From Daphnia carinata (taxonomy: Eukaryota > Arthropoda > Branchiopoda > Diplostraca > Daphniidae): 64,000 bases of DNA. This document shows positions 13,785 to 25,359 of the stretch, in pieces. The DNA lies in the NCBI RefSeq assembly GCF_022539665.2, contig NC_081335.1, positions 4,650,001-4,714,000 on the forward strand, in the 5' to 3' direction. The translations under genes and the position numbers were made by a program. The notes under the pieces were generated by a model. The model saw only the letters and a program-made list of their open reading frames with translations, did no database searches and had not been told where the DNA came from. Each line of letters begins with the position of its first letter. Within the stretch, counting starts at the first letter, position 1.

Positions 13785-14588
13785 ATGAATAACCCAATGA
13801 TTTTGTTCGTTGTGACGATTTTAACAGCAACAGCGTCCGTTCACGGCACACTCACAGCAGCAGATCAACCAACTTTTAATCCGACTGTGGCAATCTCCAA
13901 TTTCAATCAATTTAAAACCAATTTAGACAGTAAATTTGTTATTAAATACAAAAGGTTTTTTTTTATCCATATAAAAATATCGAATGTCTTCTCATTTTTT
14001 TAGAGGCCCAAGAGTTCTTAATCAGCATTTACAAAGGAGCTTTTGGAGGCATTTCGGCTTTTTGGTTGGCCTATTCCGTCTGGATAGTCTTGTCGGTTTT
14101 CTACTACTCTTTCGGTGTCAGTTATCTGAACGCCAGAGACGAAGCTGCAGCCGAACAAAAAGAAAACGAAATCCAAAGAGCTTTTCAGGTATCGCAAATT
14201 GACGTCAACTCCATCTTTCAAAAGTAAGTCGGTTTTAACGAATAAAATTACTTTTTAAACTGATCTTTAAATGAATAACGCATCGCAGATTGAGAAGCAT
14301 TCACGACAAGGCCACTAGCAAGGTGGGCGACAGTTGCTATCGACGTGGCCTCTGCGAAATGCGTAGCTATTTCGCCAATACCAAGTTCTTCAAGGGGATT
14401 CCTAAATGGATGTACGACTTTCTTATCCATTTATTAGATGTTTTTTGGATTGATTTAATTATATTATTGGTTACTAATTTAGTCGGAAGATGTTGCGTTT
14501 AGAGCCACAGAGTCGTGAAGCAGGCACCTGCAGCCAAATCCATTACGAGTGCACTATGACTAAACTGCTGGCCAGCCTCATTCAATGA
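13785..14588 (+). CDS. Gene A: four-cysteine (DM4/DM12-like) membrane protein
   Basis: Four exons join in frame: 13785-13929, 14004-14223, 14289-14411 and 14483-14588, giving about 197 residues. Order: signal peptide (MNNPMILFVVTILTATASVHG), short ectodomain, one long hydrophobic segment (about FGGISAFWLAYSVWIVLSVF), a charged linker, then DSCYRRGLCEM (C-x5-C) and CSQIHYEC (C-x6-C). The intron between the cysteine pairs is phase 2, as in B, D, G and H. I chose the exon-3 donor at 14412 because it alone restores the frame of the second cysteine pair; reading through would add a hydrophobic stretch and lose that pair. Function unknown. The cysteine spacing resembles the insect DM4/DM12 family (PF07841 as I remember it), itself uncharacterised. 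Confidence 0.75.
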
Positions 14589-14915
14589 TCACGTCTGATG
14601 TACGACTATGTATTTTTTGAGCTTGTTCCCTTTTTTCCAAAATAATTTATTATTCCATTTTTGAATCTACATATTTATCATCCCTTCTGTACAAAAGAGC
14701 GAAGAGGTCTCCTTTATATTCATGTGATTAGCTCTCAATAATACACTCCGTCCTTGGCGCGTTTCCGCTTGTTTGTTCCGATCGGTTTGCCCAGAAACGA
14801 ATCAAGAGAAAGCAAACGGGTCCTTGACCGCGATCGCTAGCAAATTCACTCAAACATGAAGACACGTTTTTATTCGGCAGTTTGAGCCAATATCGTCCAG
14901 TCGTTTGCATCTTCA

Positions 14916-15733
14916 ATGGCCCTTCTATGGAATATCATAACCGTGATAGCGATGGGTGGTGTATCGGCTTTCAAGCCGCGTGAGTCCTTTCAGCCGGTCG
15001 ATGTTGGTTTCCAGTTTTCCACGCCAGTTAACTTGGCAAATACGTTACAAAACAGTGTGGCCGGCCCGATCAGTCTCGTTCTCGTTGTCGCCTTTAGTGG
15101 CATTCTCGTGGCCGGCCTCATCGTACCCAAATTAACTTCCGCTTGGTCGGCCCGTTCTTCCGACGATGATTTCTATTCCAGGTCGTGTTCGAGAGAGGTT
15201 GAAGTGTTATTAAATCAACGAGGGTTTGTGAATTAATGTATCATTTCCTTTTTCAGTTGGTGGCGTCGAATTTTGGATCCGCTTGACATCGAAGAGGCTT
15301 TCGAATTTATGGACGATCTGCGTGATCCTTGCCGAAGGAAGATCTTGTGTCACGTTCACAGTTTTGTGCCGTACGCTCCGAGTTGGCTGCAGACCGTCTT
15401 CCGCCTCATCAGGTCACTCTCCACCGGAGAGATGAGCTAAATATTTGTGATTGATTTGTGTAATTTTAATCGTTCGTTATTCACGTTCATTTTTATATAC
15501 GACGTGTGTTTCCCTCTATGAATCTGTGTAGTAGAAACATCCGCGGAGTGGAGCGATACAAGGAGGATATCATACAAGGATTGGGCGGTGCTGACTGCCA
15601 TCAACTCTATCAGTCGGAATGCCCGCAAACAGTAGGCCAACTTCTGACGATGACCAGACCCATTCGTCGCATTCTCCAACAACAGGGCCGGCATTTTCAT
15701 TCGACTGGCGACCGATACTTCAACTTTGTTTGA
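14916..15733 (+). CDS. Gene B: four-cysteine (DM4/DM12-like) membrane protein
   Basis: Three exons: 14916-15181, 15257-15412 and 15532-15733, about 207 residues. Signal peptide (MALLWNIITVIAMGGVSA), a short ectodomain, a membrane segment (about VAGPISLVLVVAFSGILVAGLIV), a Ser/Asp-rich tail and WWRR at the exon 2 start. Then PCRRKILCHV (C-x5-C) and, in the last exon, RYKEDIIQGLGGADC ending in CHQLYQSECP (C-x7-C). The GxxDC..LY..CP stretch is the segment most like insect DM4/DM12 proteins. Both introns are phase 2. It starts 328 bp after gene A's stop in the same orientation, consistent with tandem duplication. The last exon has two in-frame acceptors 3 bp apart, so two isoforms differing by one residue are possible. 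Confidence 0.75.
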
Positions 15734-18285
15734 CGGGCAATCATCATACGTTGGCTAGTTTTTTTTTTTTGTAGCATTAGAAACAAAATTGTGTTAGTGT
15801 TTATGTTGTATGACGGAAGTGCATATTCGGAAGGAAAAGCTTAGGCCTAGGGGTTCAGTTTGATAGCAAAATGAGTTGACAAACGACAGGTCAGATGTTA
15901 TTCAAGCCCCGGGCTGCAAAAATAGCTGGACTTACATAAACTCTATTGTATGTGGGTAATTCGTTATTGGCATTTCTCTTGTTAGAGACCGTAATACACG
16001 AATGCTAATGGTGACGTCTAATTACGAAGCTGTTCATTCCAATCTAACGGGTTGTTTGAAAATCAGCAACTGCTATGAGGTATCCAATAGTCCAGCTGCC
16101 ATTTTTTATTTTGATTTCACGTAAGCCATTCGTTTGATTTGTAACGATGTCGATGGCTTTTTAATTAAGGGAAAATTTCCTTAACATTTTTTCCCTTTCT
16201 AACGCAAGACATAAGGTACACGGTTATTTTTTAACCAGATGTATATCGCCAATCAATAAGCTTTTAATAGGGGATTTGAGACATAAGAGCGGAGAACGAG
16301 AAATTTGGCTTACCTTAATACTTTAAATTATTCATTCAATTAAAACGAGCGGGAAATGGAACGGATTTCGTAAACACGATGGGAAGATGTTAACCAGTGG
16401 AATTTTTCTTGAAAGTGAAGAGTTACAGTCTGTGTTGACATGAAACGGGGCGTTCCTTTCGGAATGATGGAGCTGATCTTTCTATCGTTTATACGCTTAT
16501 CAAACGACCGGTCTTAATCATGCCTCTAAAAAAAGTCTTATGTATACCCTTCAGAATTTATGGCCGATGCATATACAAGAATCCTATGCGCTATGTCTTA
16601 TCTCTTCTATACGAATCCTAAATAAAATTCTGATGCTATCGTAACGCCTATTCCCTCCGGTGGTCCCAGCGTGAAAGAGGTGCGAAAGGTGCGATTGAAT
16701 AGTTCACGTTGCTTTCGAACTGGCAGACTACTGCTAAGTGTTGCTTCACTGGCATGCATAAAAATGCTTTCAGAAGCAGCCAAACCAAAAATAGAAGCTC
16801 CTCCTATTTCTTTTTTAAATATTCCAAAGTCGATAGTAAGATCCAGCTAGTGACACACTACCAAACAATGCAATCGCCATACGAGCGATGGTTGGTTTAT
16901 ATTTCCACATTTTTTAGAGGCCGTTTTCATTCTGAATTTTAGTACATAAACATATTGATTTAACAGGTAAATTCTCGTTACACCTATAACCGTGGATGTA
17001 ACCATTGCAGTTTCCGCTTTGTAGTACAAAGGGGCGATTGGCATTAGATTGACACAGATTTTTCGGGGGGGAAGATATACCGTTAGCGCGCACTCTTTGA
17101 CTGTTTTCTGCTACTGGGCGGAACTGAACTCTCACCCGCTTTCCTCTTTTTCTAGTTGAATGTAATCACTGGAGCACAATGACGTAACTGTCGTTTTGGC
17201 AGTCTACGGCTTACTGGAACCGTTTCATTTCTTTTTGCGGGAGTCATTTTGTTTTGTTTTTTTAATGTCTACACATTGAAATCGCCTTTATGTTTGATTT
17301 GAATGTCGAGAAACACGGTAAATGTGGCAAAGGTCGTCGACGGTGAATGAGTTTAGGCCACCACGAATTTTCTCGCAACGTCAATCATATTCTGATGACG
17401 TAGAGCATGTTGATGTTATTTGCTTTTCTTTAACCTTACGCCCTCCTTCGTTTAGTTCGAACGGCTTCCCCCCCCCCCTGCTGTTTACCTGCAAAAAGAC
17501 CTGGTGGCATTCTCGTAGAGTAACAACTGCGGCTAAACACACGAAGACGGTCATTTTCATGCCATTTTTATGACGAGACAACTGACTGAGTTTCTTGGAA
17601 AAAAAAAAGATGACAAACGTTTACCCAGTGACCGAACTCTCGACAGCGGTAATCGAACATATCGTATACTCGACATTTAGTTTTTCCCATCACTACTGTT
17701 ATAATTTAGTTTGCGGTCGTACGTAGGATTTCTGTCTTTTGATCTAAAAATAAAACAGCCAGTTTAGCTTGGGCATTTGATTTTCTTTTTATTTCACTAT
17801 TTCTAATCTAATTAGTCCGGTGAAAGTTATTGTTTTTGAACAATCTAAACCTGACGGACGAAAAACAATCGATTCGGCAATGAAAAGAACTACATGAATT
17901 TGTTAAACAAATCAGGAGGGCCGCAGAGCGTTCAACCCCGATCTCGTTGGACTATACTGGCGTCGACAGTTTGATATTGAAGACGATGTCAATGAAAGGA
18001 ATATAATACAGAGATAAATTTTTTTTTTTTTAAAGAAAATGATGGGCAAGACGCGTCTTGGGCGCTCAGCCCCATCATTATGAGGCCGTGCGTAGCGGCG
18101 TCGCTCCAAAACTTCTGGCTGCGGACAAGAAATTCACGCGGCTGACAGCCCGTCATCAGCTGTGTGTAGTCGTAGCTCATCCAAAAACAACAAAACAAGC
18201 ATCTGCTTCATAGGCTGCTTCAAAGCCATTTTTTTCAGCGTGAATCGCAAAGGCTTTTGAAGACGCTCCTGATTGGCTGGCTTTA
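15734..18285. other. Spacer between genes B and C
   Basis: About 2.5 kb with no supportable gene. Short ORFs on both strands lack signal peptides, membrane segments and cysteine pairs of the cluster type, and do not connect by splicing. Its right end is the promoter of gene C. Confidence 0.5.
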
Positions 18286-18358
18286 GTCACGTGACTCAAG
18301 ACGGTCGACCTGACGGTCTTGCCCTTTAAAAAGCCCGGTTAGAGGCCGGCCCCAGCAT
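18286..18358 (+). promoter_or_regulatory. Core promoter of gene C with CLEAR-type E-box and TATA-like box
   Basis: A perfect 10-bp palindromic E-box (GTCACGTGAC) sits at 18286-18295, just after an inverted CCAAT (GATTGG, about 18271). A TATA-like TTTAAAAAG lies at 18325-18333, about 30 bp before a plausible start near 18358. The E-box equals the core recognised by MiT/TFE and USF bHLH-zip factors. Promoter identity is inferred from spacing to the downstream non-coding exon. Confidence 0.55.
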
Positions 18359-19929
18359 CAAACTCTCGTCTCGGTTCCTCCGTCGCAGTTCTGATTTATC
18401 GCGGCTGACGAAAAAAACAAAAAGAAATTGAAATCATTGTTTGTTTTTTTCTCTTTTATTCGTTTCTAACCGCGCCACGTTTACTTCGTTCCACGCGTTC
18501 ATATTTAAACAAAACACCGTACACGTCAACTGATTACATTCTACCGGCTTGTTTTTTTTTTATTTGTTGTTGGCCTGTTCATCAATCTACGTGCCATCTT
18601 TCTCACTCCGGTAAGTCTTTGACATTTGTTTTGCTCACGTATGGAAATGAGTCAACGTTCTAAACATCCATTATAACGCTGGCAAAGGACAGTCGGTCTT
18701 TTCCACATCTATACCCTTCGTACCAGAATTTGTGATAGAGGATGTCTAGCTGTCACTGTAGTTGTAGTGTACGTTAGCCATCTCTTAAAAACACATGATT
18801 GCATGGTCCCGTCCTTTCGTATTTCTTGAACGAGAATCCATTGTTAAACACACATGCCGAAAAGAAAAAAAAGTTCAGTTTCCCCGTACCCATTAAAATA
18901 TTTCCCGAAAATTAATGGAAATAAAAAATTATTCTTTAAAAAAAAAGTATGCCCGTGACTCCTAGAACCTAACCGTTACCTTACGAGTTAAAGCCGAGGT
19001 AAAAGTAGCCAACTGTCATGACCACATGCTCAACCTCCCAGTTCTGCAACCGGATGGAATCTGTTGTTTGAAATGTGGTCCGCAACTTGTCAGCGGAAGC
19101 CTATCCACAAAGCTCGCAGCTGTTGTTTCTCTCTCTCTTTCTTCCGCGATTATTATTAGTGTTTTTACCTCGGATGAGTAGTTCAAAAACGACCTCTTTT
19201 AAAATGAAAGACAACCGTAGAGGACGTCATAATTTACGATCGCGTATGCAGTGGCCACCTTGTAAACCGAAGCGTTTCCTTCACGAATAGATCAAATTTT
19301 AGACCCCCCTTCCAGAAGACGGAGTCCTCGCCCATAGCATTCCCGACATTCCTAGAAAGCAAAACAAATAAAATGCCACTCGAAAAAAGAAACAAATTTC
19401 CGGGAAAAAGTTCAAAAGAGCATTTCGGCTGGTGGTGTATTGTTAAGTTACTTTGTTTTTTTCTCGAAATGGATGAATAGAAAGGAAGCAGTTTCTTCCG
19501 GTTTCAGTTGGCCTACAGTTTAAAGGAGGGGGGATTTATAATACGCGCGGGACGTACCTGTCTATAGCGCAGGTGACCTACAGTCCTGCAGCGCTGGGCT
19601 TAGTGTATATGAAAAACACAACAGCAGCCCAATAGATCATCAGGGCGTACCCATTTTCTTTCTTTGAAAGTCAACCTCCCATATCGCCTCCCTCTTGGAG
19701 TTCGTCTTCTTTCTTACAACCGATGAATTCCAACGAACCCGCGTCAAAATCCCCCCTCTTGTTTTGTATGTACACATGTTTGTTATTATTATTTGCTTTC
19801 AGCTCGTGACCCAGAAAAAAGAAAAAAAAGAAATACTATGGGTCAATGATTTTATTTTTTGTTCATGTTCTTTCTTTTCATTTTCCTTTTGCCCATAGCG
19901 GAAACGGAAGCTGAACTTCAAGAATAAAA

Positions 19930-20575
19930 ATGATGCACAAGTGGAGCGTAGCGATGATTTTATGCTGCTGGATGCTGTTGCTCTCAGTTAGCGCCAGAGC
20001 GTCGGCCAGTAATCTAGACGATGATAACGGTTTGGACGGTGATTTCGAAGATGTTAGCACCACCGACGTCCATCCGACTGCGCGTTTCGCTTTCGTCAAT
20101 TTGAATTCCGACGGTTCGCTATCCTTCACGTTCAATGCCACGTCTCTTCAGTACACGCTATTAGCCGCTTTGACTGCCCTCGTCTTGGCGGCCATCCTCC
20201 TGCCGTTGTTGGGTCTCATCGGCATCGGTAGCCAAGAACCGGAGTACGGATACGCTTATACGGATCAGCAAGGCTACACTGGACCTTCTTACGACGCTCC
20301 GGCACCTACCTATGGCGCCAATTCTTACGGCCATTCTTCTTATAGCAAACGGTAAGGTTCCATTGAGTATGATGTCATTTAACGTGGTGCGTGTGTGTGC
20401 GTGATTCTAATCGTATCTCATTTGATTTTTTTTTTTGATGGGGCGGATGGCGCTATTGGAAAATGATAGGTCGTTGAGCTGGATGGGTCCTGTCATGGAA
20501 GCTCTTTCAAAGAGCTACCAGCGATATGAGATAGGCAGTGGAAGCAGCCGGAGCGAAGAGAAACATCAAGAATGA
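19930..20575 (+). CDS. Gene C: cluster-type membrane protein lacking the cysteine domain
   Basis: A non-coding first exon (about 18358-18610, donor CCG/GTAAGT) is followed by a long intron and an exon beginning at 19899 after TTTTGCCCATAG. Coding exons are 19930-20351 and 20470-20575, about 175 residues. Two ATGs are adjacent at the start. Signal peptide, acidic ectodomain, an NAT glycosylation sequon, a membrane segment (about LLAALTALVLAAILLPLLGLI), and a Tyr/Gly-rich tail ending SYSKR. The second exon opens SLSWMGPVMEALSKSY, which parallels the Trp-containing start of gene G's cysteine exon, but it then stops without any cysteine pair. The stop is in frame and I see no usable donor before it, so C looks like a truncated member. 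If the intron is retained, the protein ends right after SKR. Confidence 0.7.
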
Positions 20576-23020
20576 AACTTGAGTTAAACGATCTCTCTCT
20601 CTTTGGACGGATAAGAATTTTGAATTTGATGCTTTTTACTGACTGATGCATTTCAACAAGTCTTTTTTTTTTATATATATGCATGGTGCAAATCTAATCA
20701 TGATTCCCAACGCATCCTATTCCCAATTTTGACTGATTGAGTTGTTTTTTTATCCCTGGATTTCCTTTTTATTTTTAACTTATTTCTATACGGTTTTGAA
20801 CTTCCATTAAGGGAGTTTTCCTCTGCATTTTTTTTTGTTTCCAGTGCTATGTGGATTCTCCCCTTTCTATTTCTTGTGTTATTCGAAACGTATTATTTCA
20901 CTTGCCTTGGAGTTATTTGGTTCATCGCCTATTCTATTTTCTAATCCTTCTATTGCCCCCTCTCCCTCCAGTGCGTAATCAAAGGAGGATAACATCTATC
21001 GCACTCCTTTTCCTTCCTAGACTATTATCTTCGACAAACGACCAGACAGTTATCCTTTTTTTAAAACCTTCCAGACTGACAGCTTTAATGACCGATCTGA
21101 TGTTCTGTTTTTGTTTTTTTCCTCGGTTTTTTTTTTCATTACCTACATTCTTCACTAACTACTTTGTGACCTGACAACAACGTTTTAAAAACAAACAACT
21201 GTCGACTCGCTCAAAAGGCTTTTCCTATAGACCAAGCACGACACAAATACACGAACGCCTGCACGCGAACGATGTAGACAGCGGGACTTTTTGACGTGAC
21301 CATTTAACGGACGCTGAACGTATACATCCACTAACGATATCTCAAATTTTGAAATAGCGAGCTTCTTCCTAGATTGTTTTCATCTCCCTCTCTGTATTTT
21401 GTGTGTGTGTGTGGATAGAACCTAATTCCACTTCGAGAACGGCAATCATTTCCAGACAGCACAAAGAAACATCGACCAACAAAGATTCACAAAAAATAAA
21501 TATATTTAAATCTAGACATTCAATTGTAATCGAGATGAGATGATACCTTTTTTTGAAAATGTACATTTGATGAAGAAACTGATGCAATACAACAGATTAT
21601 TATATCCTATTATAGTAGATGTTCAGTTTGTTCAACGTTCAAACAAGTGCCATCATAACCGTTCTAATCCGGAAATGAAATAGGTTATTAATAAATAATA
21701 GGTGTCATCGTCCCGTCTGGTGCCATTAAATCTGGCGTTCCGTGCCGGGCATATATCTAGGAAAAAAGGTCAGAGACGACGACGTTAGAGTTGAATCGCC
21801 TGACGGAGTTTGATTCATATTCATCAGAGAGGATCTGACATCCGTTATGTCTGCTTCCGTATTTTCCTTGAAAGTTGGACACATCCAGAAAAAAAAATTT
21901 CAAATGAAACCAGCTGACAAAAATTCTTCGTAATTTTCACGCATTTCGCGGAGTCTGCCTCTTCCCACCTTTTTTTCCCTTTAAAGTTAACATATCTTTA
22001 CAAGCGATTGTAGGGCAGGCATTGACAGTTATCAGCGCGCTCTCATTACGCGCTCGGCAGCTACCGAACAATCACCGCCATCCCGACAAAGCAATTGACA
22101 TGACCTTCTTCTTCCTCTCCGTTGTTGTTGTTGCCCTTTTTGTTCAAAGTTATCGTATTGTTTGACAGTGTCGACTTTGCCGGTTGACTGCTGATTTAGT
22201 TAAACAGCCGCCCTGCTTTTTCACGTTAAAAGCGAATCAAATGACTCCGCACACCAACATTGCACAGCTTTGCATTTTCAATTCATTTCTTCGTTAATTC
22301 TGAATAAACATGACCGCGAAAGTCTGTTGTGAATTTACCTACAAAATCGTATTCTGAAATAAAGACAAAAAGGAATACATAAGCCTTTTCAGCATCGATT
22401 GTTCGCTCATCTGGCGGTCGTGTCGAACTGATTAGCTACACAACGGGACGAGATGCGCTATTCGTTCCCGAGGTCAGTTACGTGTAAACGATGTAGCGAA
22501 AGATTGCCGTGTTGTTTGCACGTAGAGCCAACGGGATTGATGGCCACAGTAGCCGCTTATACAGCATAACAAGACATTGTAATCGTGGTCATTAGAGCCT
22601 ACAGACTTGCGGTTTTTTAAAAAAGAATTAATTAAAAGGCATTTATAGTTACATTGGGCTTATAGAGCCTGGTACTGGAAAATGTGGTGTTACGTATCTT
22701 CAGATTACTGCAGTATCACTGGAGATTCGTTAGACAAACGGTATATGCGTCATTACCGTGATTCGGCAGCCGGTACTCGGTGGTCACGCGGCAGGGAATG
22801 TGTAGCCATTCATGCAATCATCCGTGTATCATTGAAATTACGTTGCCGCTTAGGGATGGAGTTGAAGTCCATTTAACCACATTCAGCAGTGGATTTTTTG
22901 AGAATTAGTTGAAATAATCATTAAAAAAAACCCACATGTGAACATGAACGCCATCTGTTTGTGAAATCTTTTACTATATTAGAAGTTAGTTTTTCAAAAT
23001 TCTAATTCGAAAGTGCTATT
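20576..23020. other. Gene C 3' region and spacer
   Basis: Probable 3'UTR of gene C, with a candidate AATAAA at about 21495, a short TG microsatellite near 21404, then AT-rich spacer. No supportable gene on either strand. Confidence 0.45.
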
Positions 23021-23021
23021 T

Positions 23022-24490
23022 GCGCAGCAATTTTTAGCTTCTGTATTCTATTATAATTCCAAAAACTACATCTGCTAGGCAAAAATAAACCTGATTTTCA
23101 TAATCCGCGTTTGATATTAAATCGAAATCATGTATTTCTAACTAAATCGATAATTTAGCCAAAAATGCAAAAAGTGAGAAGGGTATAGCCTTCCTATTTT
23201 GTCAAAATCTGCAAAAACTGACATCTCTTGGAATTCAATAAAAATTATACCCTATGTGTAGAATCGAACGCTGATTCCGATAGTTGTATTAGTTTTCTCG
23301 TCGGCAGAGTAATTTGTCAAATTTACGGGACACAAGTGATATTCACGCAACATCTTTTAGCTGCTGTATTCTGCTTTAATTTCAAAAACTGCAACTCCTA
23401 GGCAAAAATAAACCTGATTCTCATGATCCTCGTTTAATTTTGAATCAGAATCATGTATTTTTAACAAAATCTAAAATTTAGCCAAAATTGAAAAAGTGGG
23501 AAGGCTATAGCCTTCTCATTTTCACGAAAATCTTCAAAAAACAAAATCTCTTAGAATTTCTTGAAAAACACATACTATGCTCAAAATCGAACGCTGATTC
23601 TAACTGGCATGTTAGTTTTCCCGATACCGATGAAGTTTTCGAAATGAAGCGCTAGCACAGTAGTTAATATGCAGCTACTTTTATATTTCTGATATCTCAA
23701 AAACCATAAATTCCACGTTGAAACAAAGTTAGTTTTCGTGATCCTTGTATACATTTGGAACCTAAATCGTGTGTATTATTGATTATTATTGCTGAATAAT
23801 TTAAAAAAGAAAAGTCGGGCATATTATTTTGTCGGGCTTAAAATTTATATCGCACCAACTTTTATATTTTACATTGCTCAAAAACCATAAATTCTATGTA
23901 AAAACAAAGTTTATCTTCGTGTTCAGCGATTAATTCTGAATGTAAATCATGTATAGTTATTTATATTTATTAATTGCCATTTTTAAAATTAATAAAATGG
24001 AAAAGTCGGGCTTATTTCGTCGGGCTTAAAATTTTTGCTTCACAAAAACTGCAACGCTTAGAATTTAATAAAAATAAGAATTTATAATCAAAATTTAATG
24101 CCGATTTCGGCAAAAATATTCATTTTTTCGTCACTTCGGCCGTTGTTGTAATAAACGGGGTAATAACGCGCTTCTGGCGCGCCAGCAGTATTCATCTATT
24201 TTTTTTTACTTTGGGTTCAAAAACTATAAGCCCAACTTAAAAGTAAGTTTTAAGTAGCTTAAAAGTAGCTTTTTTTCGTTATTTCCAATAAATTTCGAAT
24301 CGAGATAATTTATTTTAAATTAAATCTAACATTTAGCGAAAACTGAAAAAGTGGAAAGGGTATAGCCTTCCCATTTTCGTCAAGATCTGCAAAAACAGAC
24401 ATCTCTTGGAATTGAGTAAAAATTATGAACTATGCTCAAAACTGAATGTTGATTTCGATAATTATACTAGTTTTTCTCATTGGTTGAGTA
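23022..24490. repeat. Diverged tandem array, about five units of roughly 180-330 bp
   Basis: Units begin near 23022, 23345, 23677, 23853 and 24195. Shared blocks occur in the same order: 'caaaaactgcaactcctagg' variants, 'aaaataaacctgatt', 'atttagccaaaa', a palindromic core, 'cttggaatt', and 'aatcgaacgctgattc'. The palindromic core is exact in unit 2 (GAAGGCTATAGCCTTC, 23500-23515) and one base off in units 1 and 5. Units 3 and 4 replace it with a 'gtcgggc...gtcgggcttaaaattt' pair. No ORF runs through the array, and I see no flanking target-site duplication or terminal inverted repeat. It could be old satellite-like sequence or a non-autonomous element amplified in place. Confidence 0.7.
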
Positions 24491-24688
24491 ATTTTTTTTT
24501 ATTTATTTCATCGTTCATTCCTTTTCATTTAGTATAGGCTACAGACCGAGCTATTAACGGGAAAACTAATATTTTATTTATTCAAGTATGCTAGAGGTCT
24601 ACGGTTTTTATTGTCTAATGTCATATTGCTTTCGTTGATCAGGAAACCATCTAGGCAACAGACTAAAATCGTACTTCTTTATTTAAAT

Positions 24689-24697
24689 ATATAAAAA
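24689..24697 (+). promoter_or_regulatory. Possible TATA box of the small secreted peptide gene
   Basis: TATATAAAA lies about 190 bp before the ATG at 24883, with the start expected near 24720. Support is positional only. Confidence 0.3.
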
Positions 24698-24882
24698 AAG
24701 CATCACTTACCATACTACAGGCAGTGGCGACATTTGGCAAGCAAAGAAATTCAGCCAGCTTGCCGTTGAATTTCAACAAAACAATATTTTCTCGCTAAAG
24801 GTTGTAACGCATACATGGGAAATGAATGTATCAAGTGCCATTCACAATTATTCTCTATTACAGACTACCGAAAACTTTAAGA

Positions 24883-25355
24883 ATGTATCCGCTGATTTAT
24901 AATATTATAATATTTTGTTTATTGTTGTTACTTGGGCATTCCAACGGCAATGTTACGCCAAACAAATCGACGATCATTGATTTAGTTCTTGAAAGAAAAG
25001 GTAAATGACGATGCGACCCGTCGACGGAAAACAAAAAAAAATAAATTACTTGCCGAAACCCGGGATCGAACCAGGGACCTTTAGATCTTCAGTCTAACGC
25101 TCTCCCAACTGAGCTATTTCGGCATACAATCTGTTACACATTTGTAATAATAATTGTGAGTACAATTTTAAGTCCATGTATTTCATTGTCTTCGTTTTTG
25201 GTATTCTCGCTTTTGCTTTTAAGGTAACGTTTTGGTTTGATACCCCAACAGACTTACTGTGGGCGAATTTCCATTTTCATGTGCACCCTTTTCCTTATGG
25301 CCGCTCCATAAATTTGATCACTTCCCAAAGCAGATTTCATTCCGCTCGACAGTAA
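24883..25355 (+). CDS. Possible small secreted peptide (two exons, unrecognised)
   Basis: An ATG at 24883 opens a good signal peptide (MYPLIYNIIIFCLLLLLGHSNG) and the frame reaches a donor at 25001 (AAAG/GTAAAT, phase 1). Joining to an acceptor at 25251 (CCCCAACAG) keeps the frame open to a stop at 25353-25355, giving about 73 residues with a short mature part rich in His, Phe and Pro. No cysteines and no family match that I recognise. The intron would contain an antisense tRNA-Phe. The first exon is the more believable part; the second rests on one splice choice. Without splicing the protein would end two residues past the donor. It may be spurious. Confidence 0.3.
25032..25040 (-). terminator. 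Pol III oligo-T terminator of tRNA-Phe
   Basis: Nine consecutive T on the minus strand about 10 bases after the tRNA 3' end. Confidence 0.8.
25051..25123 (-). tRNA. tRNA-Phe (GAA)
   Basis: A 73-nt cloverleaf on the minus strand starting GCCGAAAT at 25123 and ending TTTCGGCA at 25051. The acceptor stem GCCGAAA pairs with TTTCGGC. A-box TAGCTCAGTTGGGAG and B-box GGTTCGATCCC are intact, and the anticodon loop CTGAAGA carries GAA. There is no intron and no encoded CCA. It appears identical to the cytosolic tRNA-Phe widely conserved in animals. A run of nine T follows on the transcribed strand (plus 25032-25040) as Pol III terminator. Confidence 0.97.
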
Positions 25356-25359
25356 TTAA

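Noticed and set aside
24174-24185. 12-bp palindrome CTGGCGCGCCAG within the repeat array
   Set aside because: Short, present in one unit only, and not part of the shared repeat blocks.
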